DNA of 64,000 nucleotides from Amblyornis subalaris. Lineage: Eukaryota; Chordata; Aves; Passeriformes; Ptilonorhynchidae. A program made the position numbers and the translations under genes. The stretch is from assembly GCA_018881555.1 (NCBI GenBank), contig JACAXG010000028.1:778006-842005 (forward strand), in the 5' to 3' direction. Below the pieces are notes generated by a model. That model had not been told where the DNA came from. It made no database searches and was given only the letters and a program-made list of their open reading frames with translations. Shown here one piece after another: positions 12,781-24,520 of this stretch (positions within the stretch are counted from its first letter, which is position 1; each line of letters begins with the position of its first letter).

Positions 12781-15021
12781 ACCTCTGGAGCTGAGCCCGA
12801 GGCATCTGCCAAAGCAAACCCACCCGTGAACCCTCAGGAGGGATGTGAAATCCTCCCCCTCCACGCCAGCACTAACCCAAAATGCAGCCATCAGCTTCAG
12901 GGAAGCTGCTTCCCAGGGTCATTTGAAAGACTGAAGTGGGTTGTAGATGCTGTAGGCCAGCTGCAGTCCTTCTGGAAGGGGGCTGGGGCAGTGGGCAGAG
13001 GGCAGGACCCCTACCCACCTCCTCCCACAGGCCCTTTGCAGGGACTCAGGACACGGGTGGGCACCTTTCCCTCGGATGCCTCGGACTAAGCCAGCCCCAG
13101 GACCTGCCAGTGCTGCTGTGTCAATGGCGGTGGATACCTGGCAGCTACACCCTGCCAGGTGTGAGCCAGCCAGCGGCTCCTGTCAGCAGGTGAGGCGGGG
13201 AAGAACCCCCCTGCCGAGCGGGGCCCCTCGGGCAGCAACTGGGCAACCCCCCCACGCTGACGAGTTAGTGCATTTATATAATTTTAAGAGCATTTTTGAT
13301 TTTCCCGAAAAAGGAGGTTAATGTCTATTTATGAAGTGCACACTGTGTTCATTAAAAATCCATGGTGAAACCCATGCGAACAGGAACCACGGAGATGCGA
13401 GAAGCACTGAGCAAGATTAATGCCTCGGCTGCCTCGCCTCACCTCATCCCATCCCGAACAGCAGAGCGTGACAGGTGCCCACACCTGGCCTGGCACCCTG
13501 CGCAGAGCAGGGCGTGCCCAGGGGGCTGTGCCAGGGGCGCGGGAGGTGTCACCCCGCGGCACAGCGGGCACGGTGCTGGGGGGCTTTTCCGGAGCTGCGT
13601 GAGGTGAGCACTGATGAATCCACCTGGCTTCACCTACGAAAGGCAAAACTCATACTGAGAGAAGGGATTTACCTAAGGCCACGTAGCTCTCGGCAGTGGA
13701 GCCGGGCACCTCTCCCTGCTCCCCGGCTGCTCCAGCAAACGTCATCGCTGGCACCTCCTGGCCAGTCCCCACCTCGCTGGGAACTGGAGGATCTGGCATC
13801 CATCCGTGGGGCATCCTCCGCAAACCACAGCTACCCACAGCCACCGGCCCCAGCACCGGGACTTGCAGCCTTCATTAACCATCCCTAATTATTTACAGCC
13901 GGCATGGAGCCAGTGACCTTGCATGGGAAAAAAACCACTTGAGCCTCATTCAAATTCAGCCTTCCACCTCTATTACACGGGAACAGCTCTGGAGATGACA
14001 GGCTCTGCACCACGCCTATGCAGCAGTAAAATGCCTGTTTCTGAGCTGTTCACAGCATACATTTTACTTATCACGTGCTGCTCGCAGGCAGTGAGGGAGC
14101 CGGCTCTTTAACCCACCTCAAAAGTCAAGATTTTTGCCCAGAAAACACTGCAGCATCCCAGGAGGGTGAATTTTGCACCCTCTGCTCAAAGCAGAGCTGG
14201 TGGCAGCGAGCTGAGGCACAGCTCCTCCCCGGACACTCTCCAAGCAGCCGTGGAGCCGGAGGCACGGCTGCTTGCGGCCACAGTGCCAGCTGGCAGTGGC
14301 ACGAGACCCTCTGTGTCCAGAAGGATTTTTATGACTCGTGGCATTTGGCCATGTGCCACAAGAACGTGGGTCTGGAGCAGCCCGAGGGTCCAGCCAGCCT
14401 CATTTCCATCTCCATTAGAGGACAGTAATTCACGTCTATCCAATACATCCTCCACCAAGGCGAGGCTCAGGGATTCCCTAAATCCAAGGTTGTGCCTGGG
14501 TGCTGTACGTGACCCCCCACAGAGCCCTGTGCCCAGGGCACGTGTTAGGACCTGTGTGACCGCAGTGCCAGGGGTTGGGCTGTCCCTGATCCGGGCTGTC
14601 CCTGCTCCAGGCTGTCCTGGCGGAGAGACTCGCTGGGTATTAAACTGCAGCCTGGTGATTCCATCAGGGAGTCTCAAAGAGGTCCCTCTCCACCTTCATC
14701 CAGCACCTCACCTTAGGTGCCTCCGTCACATCACATCACATCCTCTATTTCCATCACACAGGTGACTTGATGCCTCCCAGCCCTCGGGTAACAAAGAGCA
14801 AACAACCCCTTTCCACCACCTCGCCAAACCAGCCTCTCTGTACAGACCAGCCCTGTCTCCCCCTCCATCCCCTCCAGCCCAGGCTGACAGTCCCCATCCC
14901 TGCATTCCTGCCCCACAGCCTCATCCCTGGGCTATCCTCGTGGGCACCCCCGGGCACAGCTGTGGCCAGCGGCCTTGGGAGGGGGCCACGCCAGGAGTGC
15001 TGGGCCGCTGGGCTAGGCAGG

Positions 15022-15057
15022 GTGGTCAGCGTGGTCAACGTGGTCAGTGTGGACATG
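15022..15057. repeat. 9-bp tandem repeat, 4 copies
   Basis: Units GTGGTCAGC, GTGGTCAAC, GTGGTCAGT and GTGGACATG follow one another with no gap. Confidence 0.88.
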
Positions 15058-17869
15058 GAGGGCAGCCACAGCCACACCACACCATCACCAGCACTGGCAC
15101 NGAGCTGGACCGGGAGCCGCCGAGAAGTGGCACGTTGGGGTGGTGATGAGAATCTATCACAGACACCGACCAGACAGGGGAACAGGACGAGCAGCTCCTT
15201 AAATACCTGCCTATAATGAGTAGNGAGAAAAAGTGCTCCATCATGGGTGATTGCAATCTCAGGGACATTTGCTTGGCGCTTTTAAAAATTAAAGATAATA
15301 ACTTTCTAACAGAAACAATCTTGCTGTCACCTTGGGGAAATTCTCTGCTTGGCCTCACTCTGAGGGCTGAGAGGAGCTGGAGGTGGGGGAAGAGCTGGTG
15401 CCTGGCCAGGGCAGCCGCTTCCAGCCCGATTTAATGCCTTCACTGCCACCCAGCTCAGCTCAGTGGAGCCAAAACCAGCCAGGACAGAACCAACAGGGCA
15501 AAATGGAAATTCAGGAGCAAGGGCAGGTGCTTTCCTGCACCTCACACCCCTGCCAGGCCGACTGGAAAAGGGGAATGGAAAATTGAATTGAAAAAATAAA
15601 AATCGGGGATTTTGATACGGAAAGTAGCAGGCCATGGAGGTGGCTGGTGGGAGAAGCTGACGGGATCAGTTAAAATAACCTGCAACTGAAAGGTCAAGGC
15701 AAAACAAGCAGAAATTCTTTCATTGTGTTGGAGGAGCTCCCTGATGGTGTAAAACACCAATGGATCATGATGGTGTAGCTGTCAGTCACAGAGCAGAAGT
15801 GACACATGCTTATTTATTCATCAGATACTTCTGTTCTGCACTTGGAGACAAATAGGCTCCTGTACTCTGGCAGGAGCTGGGGGGATGCTAAACAGCCACT
15901 GCGAAGTGTAAACACGGACTCGGGAAGACTAGAGAACTTCCTCCCAGGAGCATTCAGAGAACAGGCTGAGAAGGCTCCTGAAGATCTAAAATGGATTTTA
16001 ATAAATCTTGGCATTCTGTTGAATTTCTAGAAGACGAGAGAAGCTGGTTTAATGCCAGGAGTGATGCGATGGGCAATGGCAGGAGCTGTGTCCTCAGCAC
16101 CGCCCGTGGGTTCGCAGAGGTGGGAACGGGGGAGGAGGCAAATGTCAAACAGCCTCGTGGAAAATACATTTATCAAACTTCATAAATTTTTCTTGATATG
16201 GTTACAAATTCAGTTGATAAAGGAAGTCAGTAACATAATACATTTAAGAGTTCCACAGGGTATTTGATTTAGCTCTCCTGAAAAAGTTAAAGACCTGTAT
16301 TATGCAGAATCAACAGCGCTTTATTAACGGGGCTGGGAGCTCGCAGACGGTCCCTGTCATCCGAGGGATGTTCCTGCACAGGATTGCCTGTTACCAGGAC
16401 AGTGTTGAGCTATAACAACATCTTTATTGAGAGTATTGAATAAAACATGAAATAATTGGGAGTAAAAGAGGGAAATGGCAGAGAAAAGACTGATGGAAAC
16501 ACTAGTGAACAAGGGAGGTGGGTCAGGCAAATTTGGGCAGCTCGGTATCAGCTCATTCAGCAATGGATCCTTATACAGCCAACTCCAAGGATGAAGAGTG
16601 AGCAAACAGGACAGCAAGTTCCAGTTTTGGGGAAGGAGCTGATGATCAGTCACACAGGATGGGCTGGGATTGGGCTGGGCCACCACCGTGGGGACTCCCT
16701 GTGAGGGGCTCAGTGACCTCAGTGTGCAACCAGACTCACAGCAGGCAGGAACACGACAAGCAGCCCACATGGCTGTGGGAGACCCGGGTACCAGAGATTT
16801 CTTATGTCCAAGGGGAGTTTGAGGAGCTCATGTCCTTTCCCGGTGGAACCACCATTCCAGGGACATAACCACCCCCGAGGGCAGCCTCCAGGACTGACCA
16901 TCCGTCCACCATGAAGTCACGCAGGAGCTGCAGGTCAGGTGTAGAAAGGACTGGGCAGGGTCCTGAGGGCTGTGGGGTCAGCAGGCGGTACCTGCAATGT
17001 TATCTTTAAATCCAGACAGGATCCTCACAAAAGACCAGCCCTGAACAAAGCTCCCCAGGCTCGGCAGGGAGGAACTGCTGGTTGGCAAAGGCTGTGCTGG
17101 AGCTGCTGTGGGGGGCACTGGAGGGGCCGAGATGGGCCCAAGTGGGACAGCTCAGCTGAGGAACAGCTCTGGGACGTAAGATGTCTGTGTACCCTGCAAA
17201 ACACCCCACATCCCACCCCAGAGGGATGCAGGATGCCGAGCATCCTCTGTGAGGGAGGCAGGCAGAGCAACGCTTGGCCTCCTCCAGAAATGACAGAGCA
17301 CTTTATTCTGATGAGGGAAATGAAGGAGGAAAGGAAAAGTACCACATCGCCTTAAAATATGGTATTTTGAGCAGCCTTGGCCAAATCCTTCTGCTCCTTC
17401 TGCCTGTTTCAGATCCGCATGATGCCATGGAGCCAGTCCCAATCTACACCACGCAGCAGGGAGGACACAGAGCCTCCCTGCATTTAATGATGCTGCATTT
17501 AATGATGCTGAATTTAATTAAGTTTGATGAAAACCAAAGTTCTCTTACTTTCTTGAAAACACTACCAGCCTAAGCAGCTCTTTCTCGACTTCAGCTCTCC
17601 CCCCGACGTGCCGTGTGCCTCCCTCCCTTCCGTACTGCCACAGCAGGCACAGAGGAAAACAAGGGACACTGGAACAGCCACGGAGGACAGGCACCGACAG
17701 CGCTGGGCACACCTGAGCCGGACGCACGAGGGGACCCGCCAAGCATCTACATATTCTAAAAGCAATAATTAGGATCCAAACGCTGCGATTCCGAACAGAC
17801 TATCCCAACCCAGCAGTCTGGGAACACCTGCCTGGGCTCCAGATATTGAGTCAACCGCTAATTTGTGTT

Positions 17870-18870
17870 TCCCGGTGTGGGTGTCTCTCCATGGGTCTGC
17901 GGCGGCTCCATTCAGGATTTATCCGCTCTCGCCGATGGGCTTGTGACGCTCACGTGGTGCGTGTCTCCCACGCAGGCGCTGCGCCGGGACCGGCAGGGAT
18001 GCTCAGAGCCGGCACTGGCGCCGGGCAGCTCCGGGATGTGCCACGCGCGCCCGGCCCGCGGGGCCGCGGGGGCTCCGCACGGAATTCCTCCCCCGTTACA
18101 CGCATTAAACCCCCCAGAGGGGCGGAAAGTTCAAGGCTGAGGCGGTTCCCCACGGGCAGGGAGCTCTGCTCAGTGCTAAAAGCGTCTCCCACACCGCAGG
18201 AGGACTGGCCCCTGCGACAGACCGTGCTCGGTCCCGGCGCGGAGGACGAAGCCTCTGCCCCTTTTCCAAGCCCGATCCAGTGAGCGCACAGAAAGCAGGA
18301 GGCAGCAAGGCCCTGCAGCAGGGATCACACAGGACCTGCTGCATGTAACAGGTACAGGACTCAGCCCCCAGCGCTCCCCCGGCTGGGGGGTCCTCAGCCC
18401 CCGGCCCAGCACGGTCCTTCCCCCGCACCGACGCGTGAGCTCTGCGCAGCCCGGCTGGGGGAAGTTTTCCCTTCCCAGCACTGCGCTGGTTAACAGCCTG
18501 CGAGGTGCGTTTCTCCTGCAGAATTCAGGAGGTTGATAAGCAGCCCCAGCACATTCCCCAGCACCATCGCGGCCCCCCTGTGCTCCCCTCGAGCGCAGGC
18601 TGGGACCCTCCCCGCCCTGTCACCGACCGGCTGCTGCAGCCCCCGCAGCCCCACTCCACCCACAGCCCCACGCAGGGGATGACGGAGCCCGTGCCCCGCG
18701 CGAGGCCTCGCTTGTGCCGCAGGTACGGCCGCGCAGCCCCGCACGGCTCCCACTCCCACTCCCACTCCAGCAGCTCTCGGAGCACCAGCGGGGTAGGACG
18801 TGGAACCGTGAGCGCTGAGCCCACGGACAGCCCACGCCCTGCTGCTCCCAGCCCCATGCCTGGGCTCCGG
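17870..18870. other. CpG-rich stretch upstream in intron 1
   Basis: CpG-rich sequence of about 1 kb in two blocks (about 17870-18270 and 18400-18870) lies about 1.5 kb past the CACNG3 exon 1 donor. No coding exon was identified. It may be a secondary CpG island or simply local GC richness. Confidence 0.4.
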
Positions 18871-20302
18871 GTGATGGGCTGTGATCCAGCTCCAAGCTCT
18901 GCCATGGCACGGCCAAGCCCTTTCCCGAATGAGCTCTGCCCAGGGCAGTGGGGCCTCTCTGGCTCCTTCCAAAGCAATGATTGATCACAGTGAGGGAAAC
19001 ATAAAAATTGGCTGGAAAAAAAAAAATACAGGTAGCAAACCCAAGAATTTTGGAAATCACTCATGCCTCCAGCAATCCCATCCTTCACATCCCTGGCTCC
19101 TGCCTCCTTGGCTCCCTCAGACCAAGAGGGGAGACAGATTATCTCAAATTATTTATTATGGAATTAGAGCATGATCCAAACCCTCCTTGAATCAATAAGA
19201 AAGCTCTGACTGGCTTCACCGTGTTTAGGACTGAGCACCAGGAACAGACAGGATATTTCTGCATCCGTGGCCGTGACTCACCGAGAACTTTCCAACGTGG
19301 AGGAGCAGCTCAGCNCCGTGGCTCGCCTGCCCCCACCGCTGGAGGGGTTGCTCCTGGACTGGGGCACTCTGACACCCCCGGGGCCCCACAGGACAGTGGG
19401 GCAGGTCNCCCTGAGCACACAGAACACCCGCTGCTGCCACTAATAGTAAAAGTTAGGGCCCAGGGTGATGCCATCGGCCATTTTTTGCTGCGCAGGTACC
19501 AGCACCTGGCTCGGTTAAAGCTCATGTTTAACCACAGCCTGTGGATGCTCAGAAACACCTCAACCAGCAGCTTTGGGGCAAAACTGCCCCAAAACGTGGC
19601 CTGTGTTGCAGGAGGGCGGCAGCTGCTGGGGCCTCGCCAGCCGGGCACTGCTGAGGGAGGGAAGCAAAGGGGCAAAGCGGCGAGGCCGGGCAGGCAAGAG
19701 CGCGGTCGTGGGGCCGCCGTGGTGGGGCAGCCCTGCTGTGGGACAGCCCGGCCGTGGGGACGGAGGGACGAGCTGCTGTGGGGCAGCAGCAGCCCACCCT
19801 GCCCTGCTGCGGCGCTCGGAGGGGAAGGGCTGGCGCTGATGGCGGGGCTCGGTGATGAAAACGCCGGGTGCGGTGGGTTTCCCGGCGACAGGGACGCGGT
19901 GCCGGAGGAGCCTTGGAGAGGGGCAGCAGCCGCGGGGCTCTCTCACTCACACAGCCCCGGTCGGGAGGGGGACCTGTGGCCCCTCAGCCCGGAGCTCCCC
20001 GGGAGGACACAGCGCGTCTGCCGCCGCCGGCGCCGGTCCCCAGCACGGGGGGGACCCCGCACCCCGCAGCCCCCTTCCCCCCGGCCCCCGCGCGGAGCAG
20101 CCCCCCGCGAGGTTCCATCTCGATGCCACCGCGGGTGCCCGGGGAGAGAAGCAGAGGGCGGCAGCGGGGAGCGCCGGAGCCGCCGGGCCGGGGGATGCTC
20201 GGATGGCCGGGGGATGCGCCGCTCGCCGGGGGCCCGGATCTGGGGTGGGGGTCCCGCGATGCAACCCCTCCCCCGAAGTTTTGGGGCCGCGGGGGTCGGT
20301 AC

Positions 20303-20513
20303 CTTCCAGGCAGCACGTCCTCCAGAGCCCCGAGTGGGTCATCACCTCCTCGTTCTTGCGGCTCGTGTCGTTGTCGCTCGTGGACTTAGTCCTGCACACG
20401 CCGCGCGAGTAGAGCCAGTAGTCAGTGCCCACGGCGATGGTCATCAGGCTGAAGGCTGCGAAGGCTCCCACCGTGGTGACGAGCATCTGGACGCCTCTGT
20501 CACACATCCTCAT
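20303..20513 (-). CDS. CACNG3: CACNG3 exon 1 (TARP gamma-3), partial
   Basis: There are 211 bp of coding sequence: ATG at 20513, 70 codons and one base of a split Gly, then donor GTACCG. The product starts [20 protein letters not shown], matching CACNG3; the paralogue CACNG2 starts MGLFDRG. Transmembrane helix 1 spans roughly residues 9-29. The first extracellular loop begins [12 protein letters not shown], has an N-glycosylation sequon NDT at residue 48, and the claudin-family signature SGLWRTCC. TARPs are four-pass proteins that traffic and modulate AMPA receptors at synapses. Exons 2-4 were not found to the left, so they probably lie beyond position 1. The gene follows PRKCB on the same strand, as in mammals. 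Confidence 0.97.
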
Positions 20514-20523
20514 GCTGCTTCAT
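20500..20523 (-). promoter_or_regulatory. CACNG3: Upstream ORF overlapping the CACNG3 start codon
   Basis: An ATG ten bases before the CACNG3 ATG opens a short frame, MKQHEDV-stop. It runs through the main start in the other frame and ends 11 bases past the main ATG triplet. If the leader contains it, ribosomes starting there would miss the main start, so it could lower translation. That it lies in the mRNA is inferred from its closeness to the start codon. Confidence 0.55.
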
Positions 20524-22332
20524 CCTCCGGCGGCGGCTCGCAGGGGAAGGGCCGGCGCCGCCGCCCGCCGCCCGCCGCCTCATGCCCCCGCGGCCGGCGG
20601 AGAGCCGGGGCCCCGCGGCGGCGCGGAGCGGGGCGGCCCGGCCCCGGGGAGCCCGGCAGGCATGGCCCGAGCGGAGCCCGCGGAGCGCAGCAGCCCGGCC
20701 CGGCGGAGCGGCTCCGCCGTGCGCTCCCGCCGCCTCTCCCGGCGCCTCCCCCGCGCCGCCCGGCCAAGGCAGCGGCGGGGGGCGGCGGGGGCGGGGGGCA
20801 GGGGGGGCGGGACCCGCGGGGGGCTGCGCCGCCGGGACACCGCCCCCCGCCCGCACCGACGGGCCGGCGGCAGAGACGGGGTCTGGGACCGGGACCGGGC
20901 GGACGGGGGCCGGGACGGGGAGCCCACCCCGGGGTGCCGAGACNGGGCGGGCACCGTGACCGGGACTGCCGCGGGAACCCCACCCCGGGATGCTGGGACC
21001 GGGACTGCCCCGGGAGATCGGAGAAGGACCCTACCCAAGGATACCGGGACTGAGCGGGGGGATCCCACCGCTGGGGGCCGGGACTGAGCGGGGACGGAGA
21101 CCGTGACCGTGACTGCCGCAGGGACCACAGCCCGCGATTCTGGGACCAGACCGGGACTGTCCCAACGGACCGGGACCTGGACCGGGTGGAAGTCCCCATC
21201 CCGGGGAGCCAATACTGCCTCAGGGACAGTCACCCATCCGCCCCAGCCCCCCGGCATGGGTCCGCTCTCTTCCCCGATACCACTCCCCCCCCGCCCAGTT
21301 CGCCCAGTGCCTGAGCTGCTGCACCGGTACCGGGCACCGGGCGGCATCTGGGGCGAGGGGCTGGGAGCCGCGCACGCACAGAGCAGACCCCAGGGAGGGC
21401 ANGGCACCTGCCCACGCTGACACGGAGCTGTCCATGCCCCGGCGACATCAGTGTTTATCCCCTGCCCAAGAGCTGGTTCATCCTGAACATCCCTTGTACC
21501 CACAACCCACTCCTGAACCATTCCCAGCAGTTAACCCCCCTGCCCTCTCCCTCTCCGCTGTCTCCTCATCTCCCTCAAACATTCCTCAGCCGGTTGGATG
21601 AGCTCATGATTCATGCGACCTTTCCAACAAGCCCTAGAATACACTTACCTCTCGAATTCAGTCCTGTAAGGGCCACGGGTGAGACAGGAAAGCGAAGATT
21701 TACACGATGGCGTGTGCTTCCCCAGCCCTCATCTGTATGCACTCACATGGAAATACTAGTTATTTACTCCAAAAAGGCAAACAGAAAATTATGAAGGTAC
21801 TGAGAAATTAAGAATATGAAAATTAGGTAGCTCCTCAACCTGAAATNTCCGTTTGTGCTACTCCCCAGGCAGGGCACATTGATTGCTGCCCCGCCNCCTT
21901 CCCTCCCCAGCTTCCCGCTGGCTCCTGGCTGTGGATCACCCTGGTTCATTCCCTGCTTCCCCACGGGCCCTGTGCCTGGTTCCCAGCTCAGGCTGGAGGC
22001 GGTGCAGCTCTGCCCAGGCTCTCTGGGCGCACAGCACCAGCTTCTGCTTCCCAGCGTTTCCATCCGGAGAGCCGCAGCGCTCGGTGAGCTGGGAGGGGAC
22101 ACAGCCCTCTGGGGAGTGTAGGGATGGGGACACAGGGGTTGGGGTCAGCAGCACCCACCCACCCACTCTGTATCACAGGGTTTTTTCTGGTGCATTTTTT
22201 GAGGATGGGTTATCTCTTCTCAGTTTCTGTGAGTGGCGCTGGCAGAGGNACACAATGGTCACAGGTCACACCCTGGTGTCACAGACTGGACACCAGGATG
22301 AGCCCTGGGCATGGCTGCCCTGGGACACTGGT

Positions 22333-22650
22333 CATAGAATCATAGAACCCCAGAACGGTTTGAGTTAGAAGGAATATTAAAGCCCATCCAGTCCCACCCC
22401 CTGCCACAGGCAGGGACACCTTCCACTATCCCAGGTTGCTCCGAGCCCCATCCAACCTGGCCTTGGACACTTCCAGGGATGGGGCAGCCACAGCTTCCCT
22501 GGGCAACCTGCGCCAGGGCCTCCCCACCCTCGCAGGGAAGAATTTCGTCCCAATATCCAATATAAATCTCTCCTCTTTTAATTTAAAACCATTCCCCCTT
22601 GTCCTGTCACTATCTGCCCATGTAAAAAGTTCCTCTCCACGGTTTTCCTA
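22333..22650 (-). mobile_element. CR1 LINE, 3' end
   Basis: This reverse CR1 runs from CATAGAATCATAGAACCCC through GATGGGGCAGCCACAGC to CTTGTCCTGTCACTATCTGC. It is one of the longer copies here. Confidence 0.94.
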
Positions 22651-24204
22651 AGCTCGTGATCCTGAGCAATCCCGTGGGTACCACGAAGGTAGCTCAGAGC
22701 ACGGCACAGGGAAAGTTTCTGCGGGATATCTGCCTCAGCCACGCACGACGCCCCCCATCCTGCCGCCCCCGGCGCTCCCACGGCCGTCCCCCCGCCTGTC
22801 ACAGCGCGTGGGGCAGCGCCTGACGCCAGCACCCCGCCCGGCCCCCGGCCTGCGCAGAGGCTGCAAAGATATCTCCCACCCACAGCTGAGGGGCTGCAAA
22901 TTGCGTTGCGAGTGGGGGATTTTGCAGCCTTAATTGTGTTATTTTAACACAGCGTGTGTAGGTGTGAGCAGAGTGCACATGTACCGTTTCCTAGGCTTTG
23001 AACAAAGCGAGCTCAAACAGAAGCAAAGTCCATGTCAGATCGTGTTGGCCCTTGTAGGGTTGGAGGTGGGGACACCCTCGCCAAGCCCTGCACCCTTTCT
23101 CCGCTCCATGAATGGAGTGTTGGCTCCAGGAGTGAGCTCGGAGCTCTGGCTGGAGCAGCCTCCCCAGGGGCTCTCTAAGATTTGGGAGCAACAAGAATTT
23201 GGTGACCCTGGCATCCTGCTCTGTGACTCAGACTGCAGGGTCACAGCCTGGCACCCTGATCTGGGCAGCCTGGGCTCCTGCAGCTCCAGCTCCATCACCT
23301 CTTCCTGTTCCCTGCCTTGGCCATTGTCATCCACCTGCTCCTGGACCTGGACCCTTCTGCNCTGGTCAAAGTAGAAACAAATAACCAAATCTAGCCCACA
23401 CTTCAAAGAATGTACAACTCTTGCAAGAAAAAAGCTGTCCTTGCAGGCAAAAATGTCCTAACCTGAGATCTGCTAGGCTTTGTCCTCCCAAATCCAGCGA
23501 TGAAAGCTCTGCTGCATTTAAATTGGCAAAGTGACAGGAAGTAAGTAGTCAGAAATAATCCCTAGCTGGATTAGGTTTTTCCTTGAAGGAAGAGAGGCTG
23601 ATACAAGGCGAGTTTGGGTCATTAGTGATGCAGGGAGATGCTCCAGCCTTGCCTAGTCTTCACTTCATTTTCCTGCTCCCGGGGGCTGCGAGGGGATAAG
23701 GACTCCAGAGCCTTTGGCACATGTGTTCATCCTTCCCCACTCCTACGAGGGGATTATTTATATCTGCACACACTTTGGAAGTGCTGGCTGCAATCCACTG
23801 GCTCCAGCAGGACTCCAGTGGTGAGGCTGGTGTGTCNCCGTGTGGTGTGCTGCTGGGGGGTGGCACTGATGCCATACGTGCCACCAGCCCCAGTGCCCGT
23901 GGCAGGAGCTGCCTCGCTTGGTGCAAGCTGGTGCAATTCCCTACCAGCTCCGCTCTCCCTGCTGGATTTCCGACAGTTGAGGAGCAATAAAAATAGCATG
24001 GGAGGAACAGAAATCCACTCTGATTAAGCCTCTTTATTCTGAGAGATGCCGAGGGAGCAGGGGTGGCCGTGTGTGGGCCAGCAGCACGCAGCTTCCGGGA
24101 CCTAGGCAGCCACACTCACAGCAGCTGNGTGCCCAAATCTGGGTTATTTTGCCCACACTTGTGACATGCCCTCTGCGTTTTTTNGCCTCTGTACTGATGC
24201 ATTC

Positions 24205-24520
24205 TCTATGACTCCCTGACAAGAGGGTGGAGCCAGGTGGGGGTCGGTCTCTACTCCCAGGGAACAAGTGACAGGACAAGGGGAAACGGCCTCAAGTTGC
24301 ACCAGGNGAAATATAAATTGGGTATTAGCAAAGATTTCTTCACCAAAAGGGTTGTCAAGTGGTAGAGTCCCCATACCTGGAGGGATTTAAAAGCCATGTA
24401 GATGAGGCACTTGGGGACAGGGGTTGGCGGTGGCCTTGGCAGTGCTGGAGGAACAGTTGAACACAATGGTCTTAGAAGGCTTTTCCAACCTGAAGGACTC
24501 CATGATTCTTTGATTCCCTG
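24205..24520 (+). mobile_element. CR1 LINE, 3' end (subfamily with GGAGCCAGGTGGGGGTCGGT)
   Basis: This forward CR1 of a different subfamily has GGAGCCAGGTGGGGGTCGGT, then TTCTTCACCAAAAGGGTTG, and the end TTTTCCAACCTGAAGGACTC with CATGATTCTTTGATT. Confidence 0.92.

Larger units (their letters stand above)
1..20302 (-). other. CACNG3: Probable CACNG3 intron 1 (5' part)
   Basis: From the exon 1 donor to the left edge I find no sequence matching CACNG3 exon 2 (expected to encode a motif like KIDHFPEDADYE) or the large last exon. The interval has CR1 fragments, CpG-rich patches, small tandem repeats and AT-rich non-repeat blocks (about 4720-4930 and 7230-7760). The open frames in it look like chance frames in GC-rich DNA. 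Confidence 0.7.
19650..21130. promoter_or_regulatory. CACNG3: CpG island spanning CACNG3 exon 1 and promoter
   Basis: Dense CpG and very high GC extend over about 1.5 kb centred on the CACNG3 start, strongest at 20480-20900. No TATA box is evident upstream of the start on the minus strand, as usual for CpG-island promoters. A run of G-tracts at 20774-20823 on the plus strand lies in the promoter or leader. Boundaries are approximate because no CpG count was run. Confidence 0.85.

Noticed and set aside
13800..13830. GCATCCTCCGCAAACCAC as a possible CACNG3 exon 2 match on the minus strand
   Set aside because: Only a few bases resemble the expected DHFPEDAD-coding sequence and the frame does not continue.
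16190..16460. AT-rich stretch with AATAAA-like motifs as a possible gene end
   Set aside because: No upstream coding exon on either strand and no transcript-like context. It is better regarded as intronic AT-rich sequence.
19947..20513. 188-codon minus-strand frame starting at the CACNG3 ATG
   Set aside because: The first 70 codons are CACNG3. Homology stops exactly at the GTACCG donor and the remainder is intron.
19221..21053. 610-codon plus-strand open frame across the CACNG3 CpG island
   Set aside because: It is antisense to CACNG3 exon 1, low-complexity Gly/Arg/Pro-rich, includes N bases, and follows from high GC with few stops. It has no domain signature.
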